Positions 16,712 to 25,162 of a stretch of DNA of 64,000 bases are shown here, one piece after another. Location: the NCBI RefSeq assembly GCF_016612535.1, contig NZ_JAENXS010000002.1, positions 2,914,001-2,978,000 on the forward strand, written 5' to 3'. How positions within the stretch are numbered: the stretch's first letter is position 1; every line of letters begins with the position of its first letter. Below the pieces are notes generated by a model. It searched no databases. It worked only from the letters and a program-made list of their open reading frames with translations, and had not been told where the DNA came from. Made by a program: the position numbers and the translations under genes. This DNA comes from Bradyrhizobium diazoefficiens (GTDB taxonomy: Bacteria; Pseudomonadota; Alphaproteobacteria; Rhizobiales; Xanthobacteraceae).

Positions 16712-19700
16712 TTAAAACGCGATATCATAGTAGGCGCGCTTCTCCATGGGATCTTGACTCGGCCAGAACGGCCAAGGCTCCCACGCGCCCCCGTCTTTTC
16801 TCAGACATCGCGTCTTGACTCGAACGCTCGATAGATCGCGCGAGATTTCGAGAACATTATACAAGCGGGGCGTTGACTCCGGTCGACCCCGGCTAACCGC
16901 CCCAAACGAGCCCGCCCCGACCATATGAATGCTGGTGGCGGGATGGAGATATCCGACTAGATCTGCTCTGTCCTCGTGAACGTGCCCGTGCAAGCCAAGT
17001 CGAACGCCGGCTTGTTGCAATTGCCCAAGGAACGCATCTCGCTCGATCTTCTCTGAGCCGGTCGCCGGATGGTGCCACACGCCGATGCGCAATACGTCAG
17101 CTGCCGAAAATTGGTCCTTTCGAAGCAGCGCATCAGCTTCCCAAATTCCGTTCGCCAGGGCGCCGGCGTTTATACTGGAGCGCGCCGGGAAGTGCTCGTC
17201 GAGCTCCCAATTCGAATTCAACGTGATAAACTGCAGACGATCTTCGGGGAAGTAAAAGTTCAGCGCTTGACGTTCTGGCTGTAGGGGATACGGCACCTGT
17301 AGCAGCGTGTGATAAAAATCCTCGGAAAATGCACGAAGTCGGTCGGGATAGCGGTCGTTTCTGATGAGGTAACCATTGCCTTGCTGGATACAATTGTCCG
17401 ATTTCATCGCTTCGGCGCTCATCTTCCTCTTCGGCGTCCACTCATAGACGTCGACGTCCCAGTTGATGTCATGATTTCCGGGGACAACGATACATCGCTC
17501 CGCATTCAGCCCGAATTCCGAAATGATGCCCGAAACGAGCTTGCGAGCCGTCTCATATTCGCTCTGATGGGCTCGGTCTGAAATATCCCCGGAGAGGACA
17601 AGGTAATCGAGCTTCTCAACTGCAAGTCCACCGCGTTTGTCCCGCAAATCTGCGCAAAGCGGCCCCAGCAGTTCGTCCACCTTGGAATGGGCCGAGATAT
17701 GCAAATCGCTCAGGTGCAATATTCGAAGTGGCGCAGCCGAATCGACCTTTACGTTCTTTGAAATATTGCGCTTGGCACGCGCTACAGCATCGTCCTTCTT
17801 CCTTCTGATCTCGGACCGCAGTGCCCATGTGCTCTTTTCAATCGCCGGATCGCGAAGGCGTGCCTGCTTCGCACCTTCGCTAATCCTCACGCGGCGATCG
17901 CAGACCGGACATCCGATGTCTCCATGACCTTCCGCAATACGCTGCCGGATCGTTTCTTCAGAAAACTGGTGATTACATGTGCAAGTCACCTCTACGTGCT
18001 CGTAAATGTCGACGCCATGGCGGGCTAGATGCGACTCGACGACACTTATGAATAGATCGCGCGCAGCGTCCGACGCATCCTCACTTGCGTAAACGTCGAG
18101 GTGGGCGAAGCCACGTTGCCTGGACACTTTCTTCAGACCAACCGTGCCCTGTCCAGACTTTGTAAACTCGGCCCGATTATCCCATAGCCGCACCGCACCA
18201 AATTGCTCGCTGATCGTGATCGCGGAGACCAAAGACGAGTAGATGTTGTCAATGGCTCCAGAGAAGTCGTAGTAGAGCGAAACTGCGTGAGATAGCTCTC
18301 CCCTTTCATCGCCCTGGCCAGACACGAAGAGAGACGGAAATACCAGGAGCCCCTCATGTTCGAAACAGATGCCGTGCTCGATCAAGAGCTGCACGACGCA
18401 CTCGAGAACGACGCGCTCCTGAAGTCTCGAGACACGGTCTTCGGTTGCGATGCCAGGAAATTTCATTTCATCTGACATCAGAGTTTTTTCTTGTATGGCG
18501 GGCACTCCGCGGAGATTGTTCTTCGCTGCGACGACAATCGAACCTGCGTAGATTTCGATATGAGCCACATTGAGGACTAGAGCCTGTTCGTCGGACGACA
18601 GGCGGGTCACGGCGATGGTCCCTTGAAGAGCGAGTTGAGCGACGACCGTCCCTACAGCAGAAGACTCAAAAGAAGCGCCTTCAAGCTTGCTTACTCTTCG
18701 CTCCAGATCTTTTCGGAGAAGGACTATTTCGCCCCGAGAACGTGCAGCCTCGATCTCGTCTCGAACAGTTTGGAACAGGCGCGGTCGCGTCGTTCTACCG
18801 AGCTTGCCCCAATCAAGTTCAGCCGCGACTGCTTTGGCCAGTTCTGCGATTCCCCTACCGGTCTTTGAGCTGGTCGGATAGTATCCGGTGAACTCATGCT
18901 CGTTGACGAGCTTGTCTATCCCCCGCACGTCCACCAGGTCATTGTCCGCATCCAGTTTCGTGCCGACTAGAAATTTCGCTGAGCTCTTGCCGACAAGTTG
19001 CTTGTCAAGTCGTTTCGCCCACCCTTCGGCCTCTTCGAGCGCAGTGCGTCCGCGCGTGGGGTCGAGCAAGACAAGCGCCAGTGTTGTATCGTGCAGGAAT
19101 AATTGATGAATGAGGCGGTACTCGTCCTGCCCACCCATATCCCACAGGACCACCTCACGCTTCTGGTCAACTGGCACGGAAGCCGTAGGATCGAGTCGCG
19201 CCGGTTCGACTGGCCAGAATTTCATCCCGTGGGTCGTACCCGTCTCTTCGTATTTTCCTTCCGCGAGCCTGAAAGCCAAGCAGGATTTACCCACATTACT
19301 CTCACCGACGAGCGCAACCTTCGCACTGCAATATTGTACGATCTGCTCCTTTGCGATGCGATCGAGCAGCGATTGCGTGTCGATTGTAGCGAGCTCTAGC
19401 AACCGCCGCTCGTCATTGGGAATAGCAATGCGATTGCGCCCACTATCAACAGCGATATTGCCGTAAACGGTCTTGCTGCTCGGAATTGTACCTAAACAAG
19501 CCCCGCTTTGGACCGACCACCATCGAATAGTTCCGTCCTGCGAGTCTGAAACGATGACTTCCTCGCCCACCGCAAAGTGTACAGACCAAACCCAGCCGGT
19601 ATGTCCCTCGAGGACCAAGCGCTCGGGCCCCCGGTCAACGATCACATTTCCATTCTTCCAACCAGTCGCCAGCCGCCCGCTGGAAGAGACTGCTGCGCAC

Positions 19701-20254
19701 AATGGGGCATTTCTGCCCTCATCACCCGCACCGGCAACTGAGGTCTCCTGGAAAGCCGGGACGACACTAAAATTTCCGTCGGCACAACACACACCCAAGA
19801 GCTCTTCGTCGAGCCACACGACCGCGTTGACTTGGTCGCTGAACTTTGTCGTTCCCAACACTTCCGCTGGTAGCCCAGAACGCCAGACAACGAGCCGGCC
19901 GTCCTCTCCCGCCGATGCGATGTGACGTCCACTGTCAGAATAGGCGACGCTCCAAGACCTGCCGGCGTGGGTCGAGTATCGACGAACATCATTTTCATCA
20001 TCTATTGCTGAAATGACGATGTCTTCGGGGCTTGCCGCGTAGACAATGTGGCTGTCATTTTTCGACCAAGAGAGCGACTGCACCGAATCGCCCGCCTCGA
20101 TCTTCCGGATAAGTTTCCCCGAAGCGGCGTAAATCTCAATCGAACCGGTTTGGGTGCCGATGGCTAAAAGTTCTCCAGAGCGAGACCACTCGCAGCAGTT
20201 TACGACAGTGTGGCGTAGCGAAATGCTCCGATAGACCCTGATTGGTGAGAACAT
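16712..20254 (-). CDS. WD40 - Ras/Roc-like GTPase - zinc ribbon - metallophosphoesterase
   Basis: A 1180-residue multidomain protein. Residues ~1-300 are WD40-like propeller repeats (HIASAGEDGRLVVWRSG, SVHFAVGEEVIVSDSQDGTIRWW). Residues ~310-490 are a Rab/Roc-type GTPase: G1 GESNVGKS (317-324), G3 WDMGGQDEY (371-379), G4 GTKLD (431-435). A COR-like/wHTH linker of ~230 residues follows. A zinc ribbon has C758/C760 and C782/C785. Residues ~840-1100 are a calcineurin-type phosphoesterase: LHLSDLHIS, LSGDISD, VPGNHDIN, HHPA, LHGHVHED, all metal-binding motifs intact. ATG 20254 follows GGAGA with 8-base spacing. The layout (sensor, GTPase switch, hydrolase effector) resembles STAND/ROCO immune-type proteins. 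No signal peptide, so cytoplasmic. Role is inference. Confidence 0.9.
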   Translation of the reverse strand: MFSPIRVYRSISLRHTVVNCCEWSRSGELLAIGTQTGSIEIYAASGKLIRKIEAGDSVQSLSWSKNDSHIVYAASPEDIVISAIDDENDVRRYSTHAGRSWSVAYSDSGRHIASAGEDGRLVVWRSGLPAEVLGTTKFSDQVNAVVWLDEELLGVCCADGNFSVVPAFQETSVAGAGDEGRNAPLCAAVSSSGRLATGWKNGNVIVDRGPERLVLEGHTGWVWSVHFAVGEEVIVSDSQDGTIRWWSVQSGACLGTIPSSKTVYGNIAVDSGRNRIAIPNDERRLLELATIDTQSLLDRIAKEQIVQYCSAKVALVGESNVGKSCLAFRLAEGKYEETGTTHGMKFWPVEPARLDPTASVPVDQKREVVLWDMGGQDEYRLIHQLFLHDTTLALVLLDPTRGRTALEEAEGWAKRLDKQLVGKSSAKFLVGTKLDADNDLVDVRGIDKLVNEHEFTGYYPTSSKTGRGIAELAKAVAAELDWGKLGRTTRPRLFQTVRDEIEAARSRGEIVLLRKDLERRVSKLEGASFESSAVGTVVAQLALQGTIAVTRLSSDEQALVLNVAHIEIYAGSIVVAAKNNLRGVPAIQEKTLMSDEMKFPGIATEDRVSRLQERVVLECVVQLLIEHGICFEHEGLLVFPSLFVSGQGDERGELSHAVSLYYDFSGAIDNIYSSLVSAITISEQFGAVRLWDNRAEFTKSGQGTVGLKKVSRQRGFAHLDVYASEDASDAARDLFISVVESHLARHGVDIYEHVEVTCTCNHQFSEETIRQRIAEGHGDIGCPVCDRRVRISEGAKQARLRDPAIEKSTWALRSEIRRKKDDAVARAKRNISKNVKVDSAAPLRILHLSDLHISAHSKVDELLGPLCADLRDKRGGLAVEKLDYLVLSGDISDRAHQSEYETARKLVSGIISEFGLNAERCIVVPGNHDINWDVDVYEWTPKRKMSAEAMKSDNCIQQGNGYLIRNDRYPDRLRAFSEDFYHTLLQVPYPLQPERQALNFYFPEDRLQFITLNSNWELDEHFPARSSINAGALANGIWEADALLRKDQFSAADVLRIGVWHHPATGSEKIERDAFLGQLQQAGVRLGLHGHVHEDRADLVGYLHPATSIHMVGAGSFGAVSRGRPESTPRLYNVLEISRDLSSVRVKTRCLRKDGGAWEPWPFWPSQDPMEKRAYYDIAF

Positions 20255-20403
20255 CGTCCAGCTCTCCGCTTGTAAATCTGCTGCGTGCGCAGCAACCAAA
20301 TATTCGGGCTCGCCGCGCTCGTTTGTTCGCACTGAACGCGGCCGCACCTGCTAGCACTCTTACTGGCCACCACAAACACGTCCGCAAACGGCCAGAGAGC
20401 CAT

Positions 20404-21747
20404 TCAGTATGGATACATCCAATAAGTTGTGTTGGAATCGTCGGGCATCGATCGCAAGGTCGGGGTCCGCTGCGGGGGGTTAATATGCGTCGAGGAAGAG
20501 ATGATCCGACCTATGTCATCGAGAACCGCGCGGCTGGTTGAGTATGTACTGTGATTTAGAGCAAACATTTCGCTCCCCACGGCAGATACATCGATCGTTT
20601 CAATACCAGGGACCAGGGTTGGCCCGCTGTTGGTCACGAACCCCATTCGCGACTTGGACTGCGCTTTCTTCATGGAGGCTAGCAATGCCAGATCCGTCGA
20701 GGAGGCATATAGAGTCACCGCCCCTGCGGCTGCCTTGATCTGGCTAGCCCGCTGCAGATAGAGATCGCGATCCACGTCCGGGGCAGCAAAAATCAACTCG
20801 GTAATTCCGAGCGTCATCTGGCTCAGGGCGGCTTGTTGCAAGGCGCCCAGGACAACTTGGCTGCCTAGGCTATGCGCAACCACGATGATCCTTGAGACCT
20901 TTCCCTCCTTCTTCATCAGCTGGAGAAGCTCGAACAGGCCATCCGGCGCGAACAGAGCACTTTCGCGGTCGTAGTCGTAGTCCTTCCATCCGCCCTTGGA
21001 CGGCCAAGAGTACATCATGACACGGCCTTTATAGTTGGCGTCAAAGGCAATTTGTGCCGCCTTGAAGGCTGCGTCGGAAAAAGCAACGTTATAGCCATGC
21101 ACAAAAAGCATCAGGCTGTCGGCCGGATTAGCTATAGCGGCGGCAAACTCTTCGCGTGAGAGCCGATTCAGCTTCTGAATTCGGAAGTGCTTTCGGTCGT
21201 CCTCCGCCTGGGGTATCCCGAACCAACTCTCGGGCGTTTCCACTTCGCCCATCTTGTGAACGATCGGAATACTGACCGTCACGTAACCAAAGGTATTGGT
21301 GGCAGAACGAGCATAGGAGATTTGGCTTAATTCAAGTCCAGGCCCGCCCATCACCACACGATTCGTTGCGAAGTAGACTGGCACCAGACCCTTTATGGCC
21401 GACTTGTTGACCACCACCTCGGCTCCGGTGGCGCTCTTGTCGGGAGGCGCCTCCTGGCTCGCCTCGCCAGTGGTCGGTCGCCATGGCCGATAGCCATGAT
21501 AGTGCCGGACATGATGGTAGTACCCTGGGCCATAGCGATAGCCGTATTTCTTGAACGCGCTCCCATGTTTCTGGAGCGCTTTATGTACGTGCGGCGGCTT
21601 GGCCGGCTGTGGGGCCGGACCCGGGTGGGCACAACCGGTCGCAAGCGCGCAGAACAAGACAACGAGCACTGTCCGAACCCTTTGGAAAGCGTGGCCGAGC
21701 CGATGCAGCCGGTTCGAAGCGTGAATTGGCAAGGCAAGCATGTGCAC
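20404..21747 (-). CDS. DUF900-type alpha/beta hydrolase lipoprotein
   Basis: A 447-residue protein with a signal peptide and a lipobox-like LFCALATGC, then a low-complexity linker rich in Pro, His and Tyr (RYGPGYYHHVRHYHGYRP). The catalytic domain begins near residue 115 (GLVPVYFATNR, LMLFVHGYNVAF) with the nucleophile elbow VVAHSLGSQ and a later FAAPDVDRD supplying the acid region. This is the DUF900 branch of alpha/beta hydrolases, predicted esterase/lipase. It probably acts outside the inner membrane. It is the last gene of a four-gene minus-strand operon and starts at the base after the stop of the protease gene, which implies translational coupling. Confidence 0.85.
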   Translation of the reverse strand: MHMLALPIHASNRLHRLGHAFQRVRTVLVVLFCALATGCAHPGPAPQPAKPPHVHKALQKHGSAFKKYGYRYGPGYYHHVRHYHGYRPWRPTTGEASQEAPPDKSATGAEVVVNKSAIKGLVPVYFATNRVVMGGPGLELSQISYARSATNTFGYVTVSIPIVHKMGEVETPESWFGIPQAEDDRKHFRIQKLNRLSREEFAAAIANPADSLMLFVHGYNVAFSDAAFKAAQIAFDANYKGRVMMYSWPSKGGWKDYDYDRESALFAPDGLFELLQLMKKEGKVSRIIVVAHSLGSQVVLGALQQAALSQMTLGITELIFAAPDVDRDLYLQRASQIKAAAGAVTLYASSTDLALLASMKKAQSKSRMGFVTNSGPTLVPGIETIDVSAVGSEMFALNHSTYSTSRAVLDDIGRIISSSTHINPPQRTPTLRSMPDDSNTTYWMYPY

Positions 21748-22989
21748 CTACTTCGCAAGGATCTGAGAAACGTTGACCGTAGCGCCCAGCCATCCGCGAT
21801 ACCTGTCGACAGCAGGACCGCTGGTGAGGCTGTAAGTGAAGCGAGCCTGCGCTCCGCCATCGTTGATCGCGCAAGCGATATTGCCGGCGCCATTGGCGGT
21901 CTCGACATGCCATGAGCACCCTGTGATGCGGTAGCCGGGCTCAGCAGGGAAAGTCTCGGCGTAGTCCGCCGAATGCTCGGCAAATACGACCGGATGATCG
22001 TCCTTGGTTTTGTCCACCGTATACGAGCGCTCGATCTGCTTCGGTTCGACGAGCTGGGACACCGGAACGTTCACGATCAGGCGGCGGTCTTCGGGCAGAA
22101 TCGTGTGGATCGCTCCGGCGAGAATTTCGGGGATCTTCATGCCGGCATTGGCTTGCGTCTGCACCTGCGTGGAATTCAGCTTGCTCCAATTCTCAAACGA
22201 GATCGTTGTGTCGACCCACTTCGTCCAGCAAACAGACGGCTGGGGAATGGCCGTAATCATGCTGTACAGAGGGCTTGCGGTAATCACGGTGGCGGGAATG
22301 ATGAAGTTGACGCCAGAAACCTGTGCCTCGTTCCACTTGACGATGCCGCCGACCGCGATCCCCAGGAGTGCGCCGAACTCGTTGAATGCGGGCCCTCCGC
22401 TGTTGCCGACGTTCATGACCGTGTCGGTCTGCCAGCGACCGTTCGGGCTAGTCTGGTTGCTTATCAGACCGCTCGATATGCTCAGATCCAGATCGAGGGG
22501 ATAACCGAGCAGATACAGTTGTGTCCCCATTGGAGCTTGCTGGTTATCGTCGATCACCGGCATCGGACAACGTGAGGCGCCACCACTGTTACCGGCCGGC
22601 TGCGACAATTCAAGGAGTGCCAGGTCCCTGGCATCATCGCGGTGAACCGCGGTGACCTTGATCGGGTTTGCGTTGCGCGACCCGAGGCGGGCATCGACCT
22701 CGAAGCTCTTGTAGTTCTCCTCACGTCCGATCACATGGCTATTGGTCAGCACCAGGCTATCGCCGATCAATAGCCCTGAGCCGCCGCCGACCTCCTGCTT
22801 GCCGTTATACATCACGCCGACAAACTGGACGTGAACCGTCCTGACGTTATACCGCGCGGCAATCTGCACTGCCGCGCGGTCTGCTCGCGCGGGCGCGCAC
22901 ATGAGTACAAACAGGCCGAATGTCAGGAGGGATAGAACGTTCTGACAGCGGCGATATCGAGTGGGCTTAATTGTCCGTTTCCGTTCCAT
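21748..22989 (-). CDS. Exported trypsin-like (S1C) serine protease
   Basis: A 413-residue protein with an N-terminal signal peptide (NVLSLLTFGLFVLMCAPARA). The chymotrypsin-fold triad is present: His in LVLTNSHVIGRE, Asp in RDDARDLALLEL, Ser in VMNVGNSGGPAF. The protease domain covers ~40-240. The C-terminal 170 residues are not a PDZ domain and are not recognised (ILPEDRRLIVNVPVSQL, AGYRITGCSWHV-like Cys pair that may form a disulfide). It is expected in the periplasm. It overlaps the upstream metalloprotease gene by 67 bases, so the first codons may be read differently, but the signal peptide needs the upstream start. Confidence 0.85.
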   Translation of the reverse strand: MERKRTIKPTRYRRCQNVLSLLTFGLFVLMCAPARADRAAVQIAARYNVRTVHVQFVGVMYNGKQEVGGGSGLLIGDSLVLTNSHVIGREENYKSFEVDARLGSRNANPIKVTAVHRDDARDLALLELSQPAGNSGGASRCPMPVIDDNQQAPMGTQLYLLGYPLDLDLSISSGLISNQTSPNGRWQTDTVMNVGNSGGPAFNEFGALLGIAVGGIVKWNEAQVSGVNFIIPATVITASPLYSMITAIPQPSVCWTKWVDTTISFENWSKLNSTQVQTQANAGMKIPEILAGAIHTILPEDRRLIVNVPVSQLVEPKQIERSYTVDKTKDDHPVVFAEHSADYAETFPAEPGYRITGCSWHVETANGAGNIACAINDGGAQARFTYSLTSGPAVDRYRGWLGATVNVSQILAK

Positions 22990-23597
22990 GCTGGATTACA
23001 ATAGTTCATGATGGAGTTGGGGTCGTATTTGGTGACTTTGTAGTCGCCGACCGAGCCTGACGCTTTTTCATTCCGGCACTGCTCCGGAGCATCATCGCGA
23101 TTCTGTTCGTGCGTGAAGCCAAGCGCATGTCCGAATTCATGGACTGCAACTGCGCGAATGCAAAATTCGCGTTTGTCTCGACAGCCTTTGCTCCAATGAT
23201 TGAAACTGAAATTGAGAATCATGCCAGAGGGCCTGCCGTCCAGGTACTTCCCGACGACTTCGGTGTGAGCGCCCTCATCAGCGATCCGCACGTGCAAACC
23301 GGGCGCGCCATCAGTACAGGACGGCCAGTCCTTCGCAAACCAGACGCCGCCTTGCGCCGCAGTCTCCCAAGTCTCCGCCACGGCTTTTCGCACGAGGTCG
23401 GCATATTTGCGGTCCTGCGGCCGCAGGTTTTCCCAGCAGACCGGGATTTCCTTGATGTCCCACTTGGACCCGCGAATGACCGTGCCGAACAGCTCCATTT
23501 CGGACACTCCCGAGGGAAGCGCAGGCTGAGCATTCGCACCCCAGCAGAACAGAAGCGCGAGCAGCAGGACGAGTCTGGGCAACCAGAGGCGAGACAT
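22923..23597 (-). CDS. Exported matrixin-like zinc metalloprotease
   Basis: A 224-residue protein from ATG 23597, placed directly before the signal peptide MSRLWLPRLVLLLALLFCW. A metzincin zinc motif HEFGHALGFTHEQNR (HExxHxxGxxH) and the Met-turn SIMNYC are intact. Upstream, VCWENLRPQDRKYADLVRKA is typical of the small secreted M10/M12-like peptidases. Two to four Cys may form disulfides. The start follows TAGGAAA and is four bases after the stop of the lipoprotein gene. It is the second of four exported proteins in this operon and presumably acts in the periplasm or outside. Confidence 0.85.
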   Translation of the reverse strand: MSRLWLPRLVLLLALLFCWGANAQPALPSGVSEMELFGTVIRGSKWDIKEIPVCWENLRPQDRKYADLVRKAVAETWETAAQGGVWFAKDWPSCTDGAPGLHVRIADEGAHTEVVGKYLDGRPSGMILNFSFNHWSKGCRDKREFCIRAVAVHEFGHALGFTHEQNRDDAPEQCRNEKASGSVGDYKVTKYDPNSIMNYCNPAWNGNGQLSPLDIAAVRTFYPS

Positions 23598-23601
23598 TTT
23601 C

Positions 23602-24681
23602 CTACTGCGTCGGGGTCGGGGTCGGTGGGAAGACGGGCACCGGCGCCACAATGAAACCATTTGTCCGAGGCCCGCCGGTACGCCGGCCGGCCGCTCCGGC
23701 CCGTCCAGGGAATTCCTGCGACTTCTCGCCTCCCGGCGAGGGGGCCGTGTAGATGGGATTATCCTTTGATCCGAGCGGCGGCGTCTTCGCCGCATAACCC
23801 GCCGAGCCGGATTTGGCTCCGTTGGCAAGGACCGCATTCGGGCCATTGATGTAGATTCCGAGATTACTGAACTGCTGAGCGGAGGCAGAAGCCTGGACCG
23901 CAGCGGGCGTCCAACGCGACGACGTGAGCGAGTACTTTGCCTCTACGCCGCCGGTAACCTGGATTGAAAATGTGTAAGTCATTTGCGCTGGCTCCGCGCT
24001 CTCCGAAGGCATGGCCGGCGTAAGATTGTTGGCGGCAATAAGAATAGCGTTGTCCCGCAACCAGGCTGCCAGTGGCTTGGAAGCATCAACAATGACGCGC
24101 TTATAGGCGGCTCGGTCCGGGTCCTTGTTCTCGGCGAGGCTCTCGAGCTCGATCAGGTCGGCAGGGGTTCCACGATAGCAGCCTCGTTCATCCGTGGCCG
24201 GACCAGCCGCCGCCGCCGTCGTATCGGACGCAAGCTGGGCATTCTGCTTCATGAGGAATGACCAGATCAGGTCATAGGTATCTTGAGCTGAAGCAGTGGG
24301 ACCCACATGGGTCACATCATTGCTCGTCGCGCTCAGGATTCGCTTGTAATCGAATGCTGAACCGGATCCGAGCCCGCCCGTATCGGTCACCTTTAGCTCC
24401 AGGAAGAATGTGCCGTACAGGAACGGGTCGATGTCGAAATGAGCGTACCTGTCGAACGCCTCTTCAGGCCGGGTCTTGTAGATTTTGAGGTATTCCTTCC
24501 GCCTCTCCCGTTCGATCTGGTAGAATGTCACGACCTCACATCGGATCGACTTGAGGAAATACGGCAGCTCGCCGGCCGTGATTACGCCTGTCTGCGGATC
24601 ATGAATGTAGTACAAGCTGGTGCATCCGCCCATACCGAGGCAGATGCCAACGCAAGCCGTGGCTCGACTGAATTTCCACAT
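23602..24681 (-). CDS. Lipoprotein, hypothetical
   Basis: A 359-residue protein; ATG 24681 is chosen because it places MWKFSRATACVGICLGMGGC as a lipoprotein signal with Cys20 as the lipidated residue, followed by TSLYYIHDPQTGVIT. The frame is open far upstream (to 25092) but without coding character. The body is not recognised: YFLKSIRCEVVTFYQIERER, FFLELKVTDTGGLG, then a C-terminal Pro/Gly/Ala-rich tail ending PTPTPTQ. It is the first gene of the exported four-gene set and probably sits in the inner or outer membrane facing the periplasm. Confidence 0.7.
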   Translation of the reverse strand: MWKFSRATACVGICLGMGGCTSLYYIHDPQTGVITAGELPYFLKSIRCEVVTFYQIERERRKEYLKIYKTRPEEAFDRYAHFDIDPFLYGTFFLELKVTDTGGLGSGSAFDYKRILSATSNDVTHVGPTASAQDTYDLIWSFLMKQNAQLASDTTAAAAGPATDERGCYRGTPADLIELESLAENKDPDRAAYKRVIVDASKPLAAWLRDNAILIAANNLTPAMPSESAEPAQMTYTFSIQVTGGVEAKYSLTSSRWTPAAVQASASAQQFSNLGIYINGPNAVLANGAKSGSAGYAAKTPPLGSKDNPIYTAPSPGGEKSQEFPGRAGAAGRRTGGPRTNGFIVAPVPVFPPTPTPTQ

Positions 24682-25110
24682 ACGTCCGCCCCCGTCCGCG
24701 TCGCTGAGCACGCGCGGATCTCCCGCCCAGATTGAAAAGCGTCCGCGCGGGTTCGTCAATAGCATCCTGACCACAATGCAGCTTTTCGTTGTTGTGGACG
24801 GGTTTGGCGCAGATTTTCTGTGCGGTCTTGCGCTTCTCGAAAAGCCGCTTGGGTCACGGTCGTGCGGCATGGACGAAGCAGTGTGAGCAATGAGTGGAGC
24901 CGATTGCAAGTATGTCGGCACACGCCTATCGATGGAACATATCGATCGAGTGATTTGGACGAAGATTTTGCCTGGGCCTGTGGACAGCCGAGCCGAGAGA
25001 TCGGCCTTTGATACATGGAAAGAGAAGGCTCGGGAGCTTGCGCGCCGACAAGAGCCAATCGCGAATGGATCGTGGTCGAGTAGCTCAGCCATTCGGCTTT
25101 CGCCCTCACA

Positions 25111-25143
25111 GATCCGGGCATGCGGCTTTCCCGCACCCGGCTC
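25111..25143 (-). ncRNA. Group II intron domain V
   Basis: On the minus strand, GAGCCGGGTGCGG is followed by GAAA and GCCGCATGCCCGGATC. This is the conserved 33-34 nt catalytic hairpin with an AGC triad and GNRA-type tetraloop. It lies 20 bases downstream of the reverse transcriptase stop, the normal position. Confidence 0.8.
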
Positions 25144-25162
25144 TTCCCGAGAGTAACCCGCG

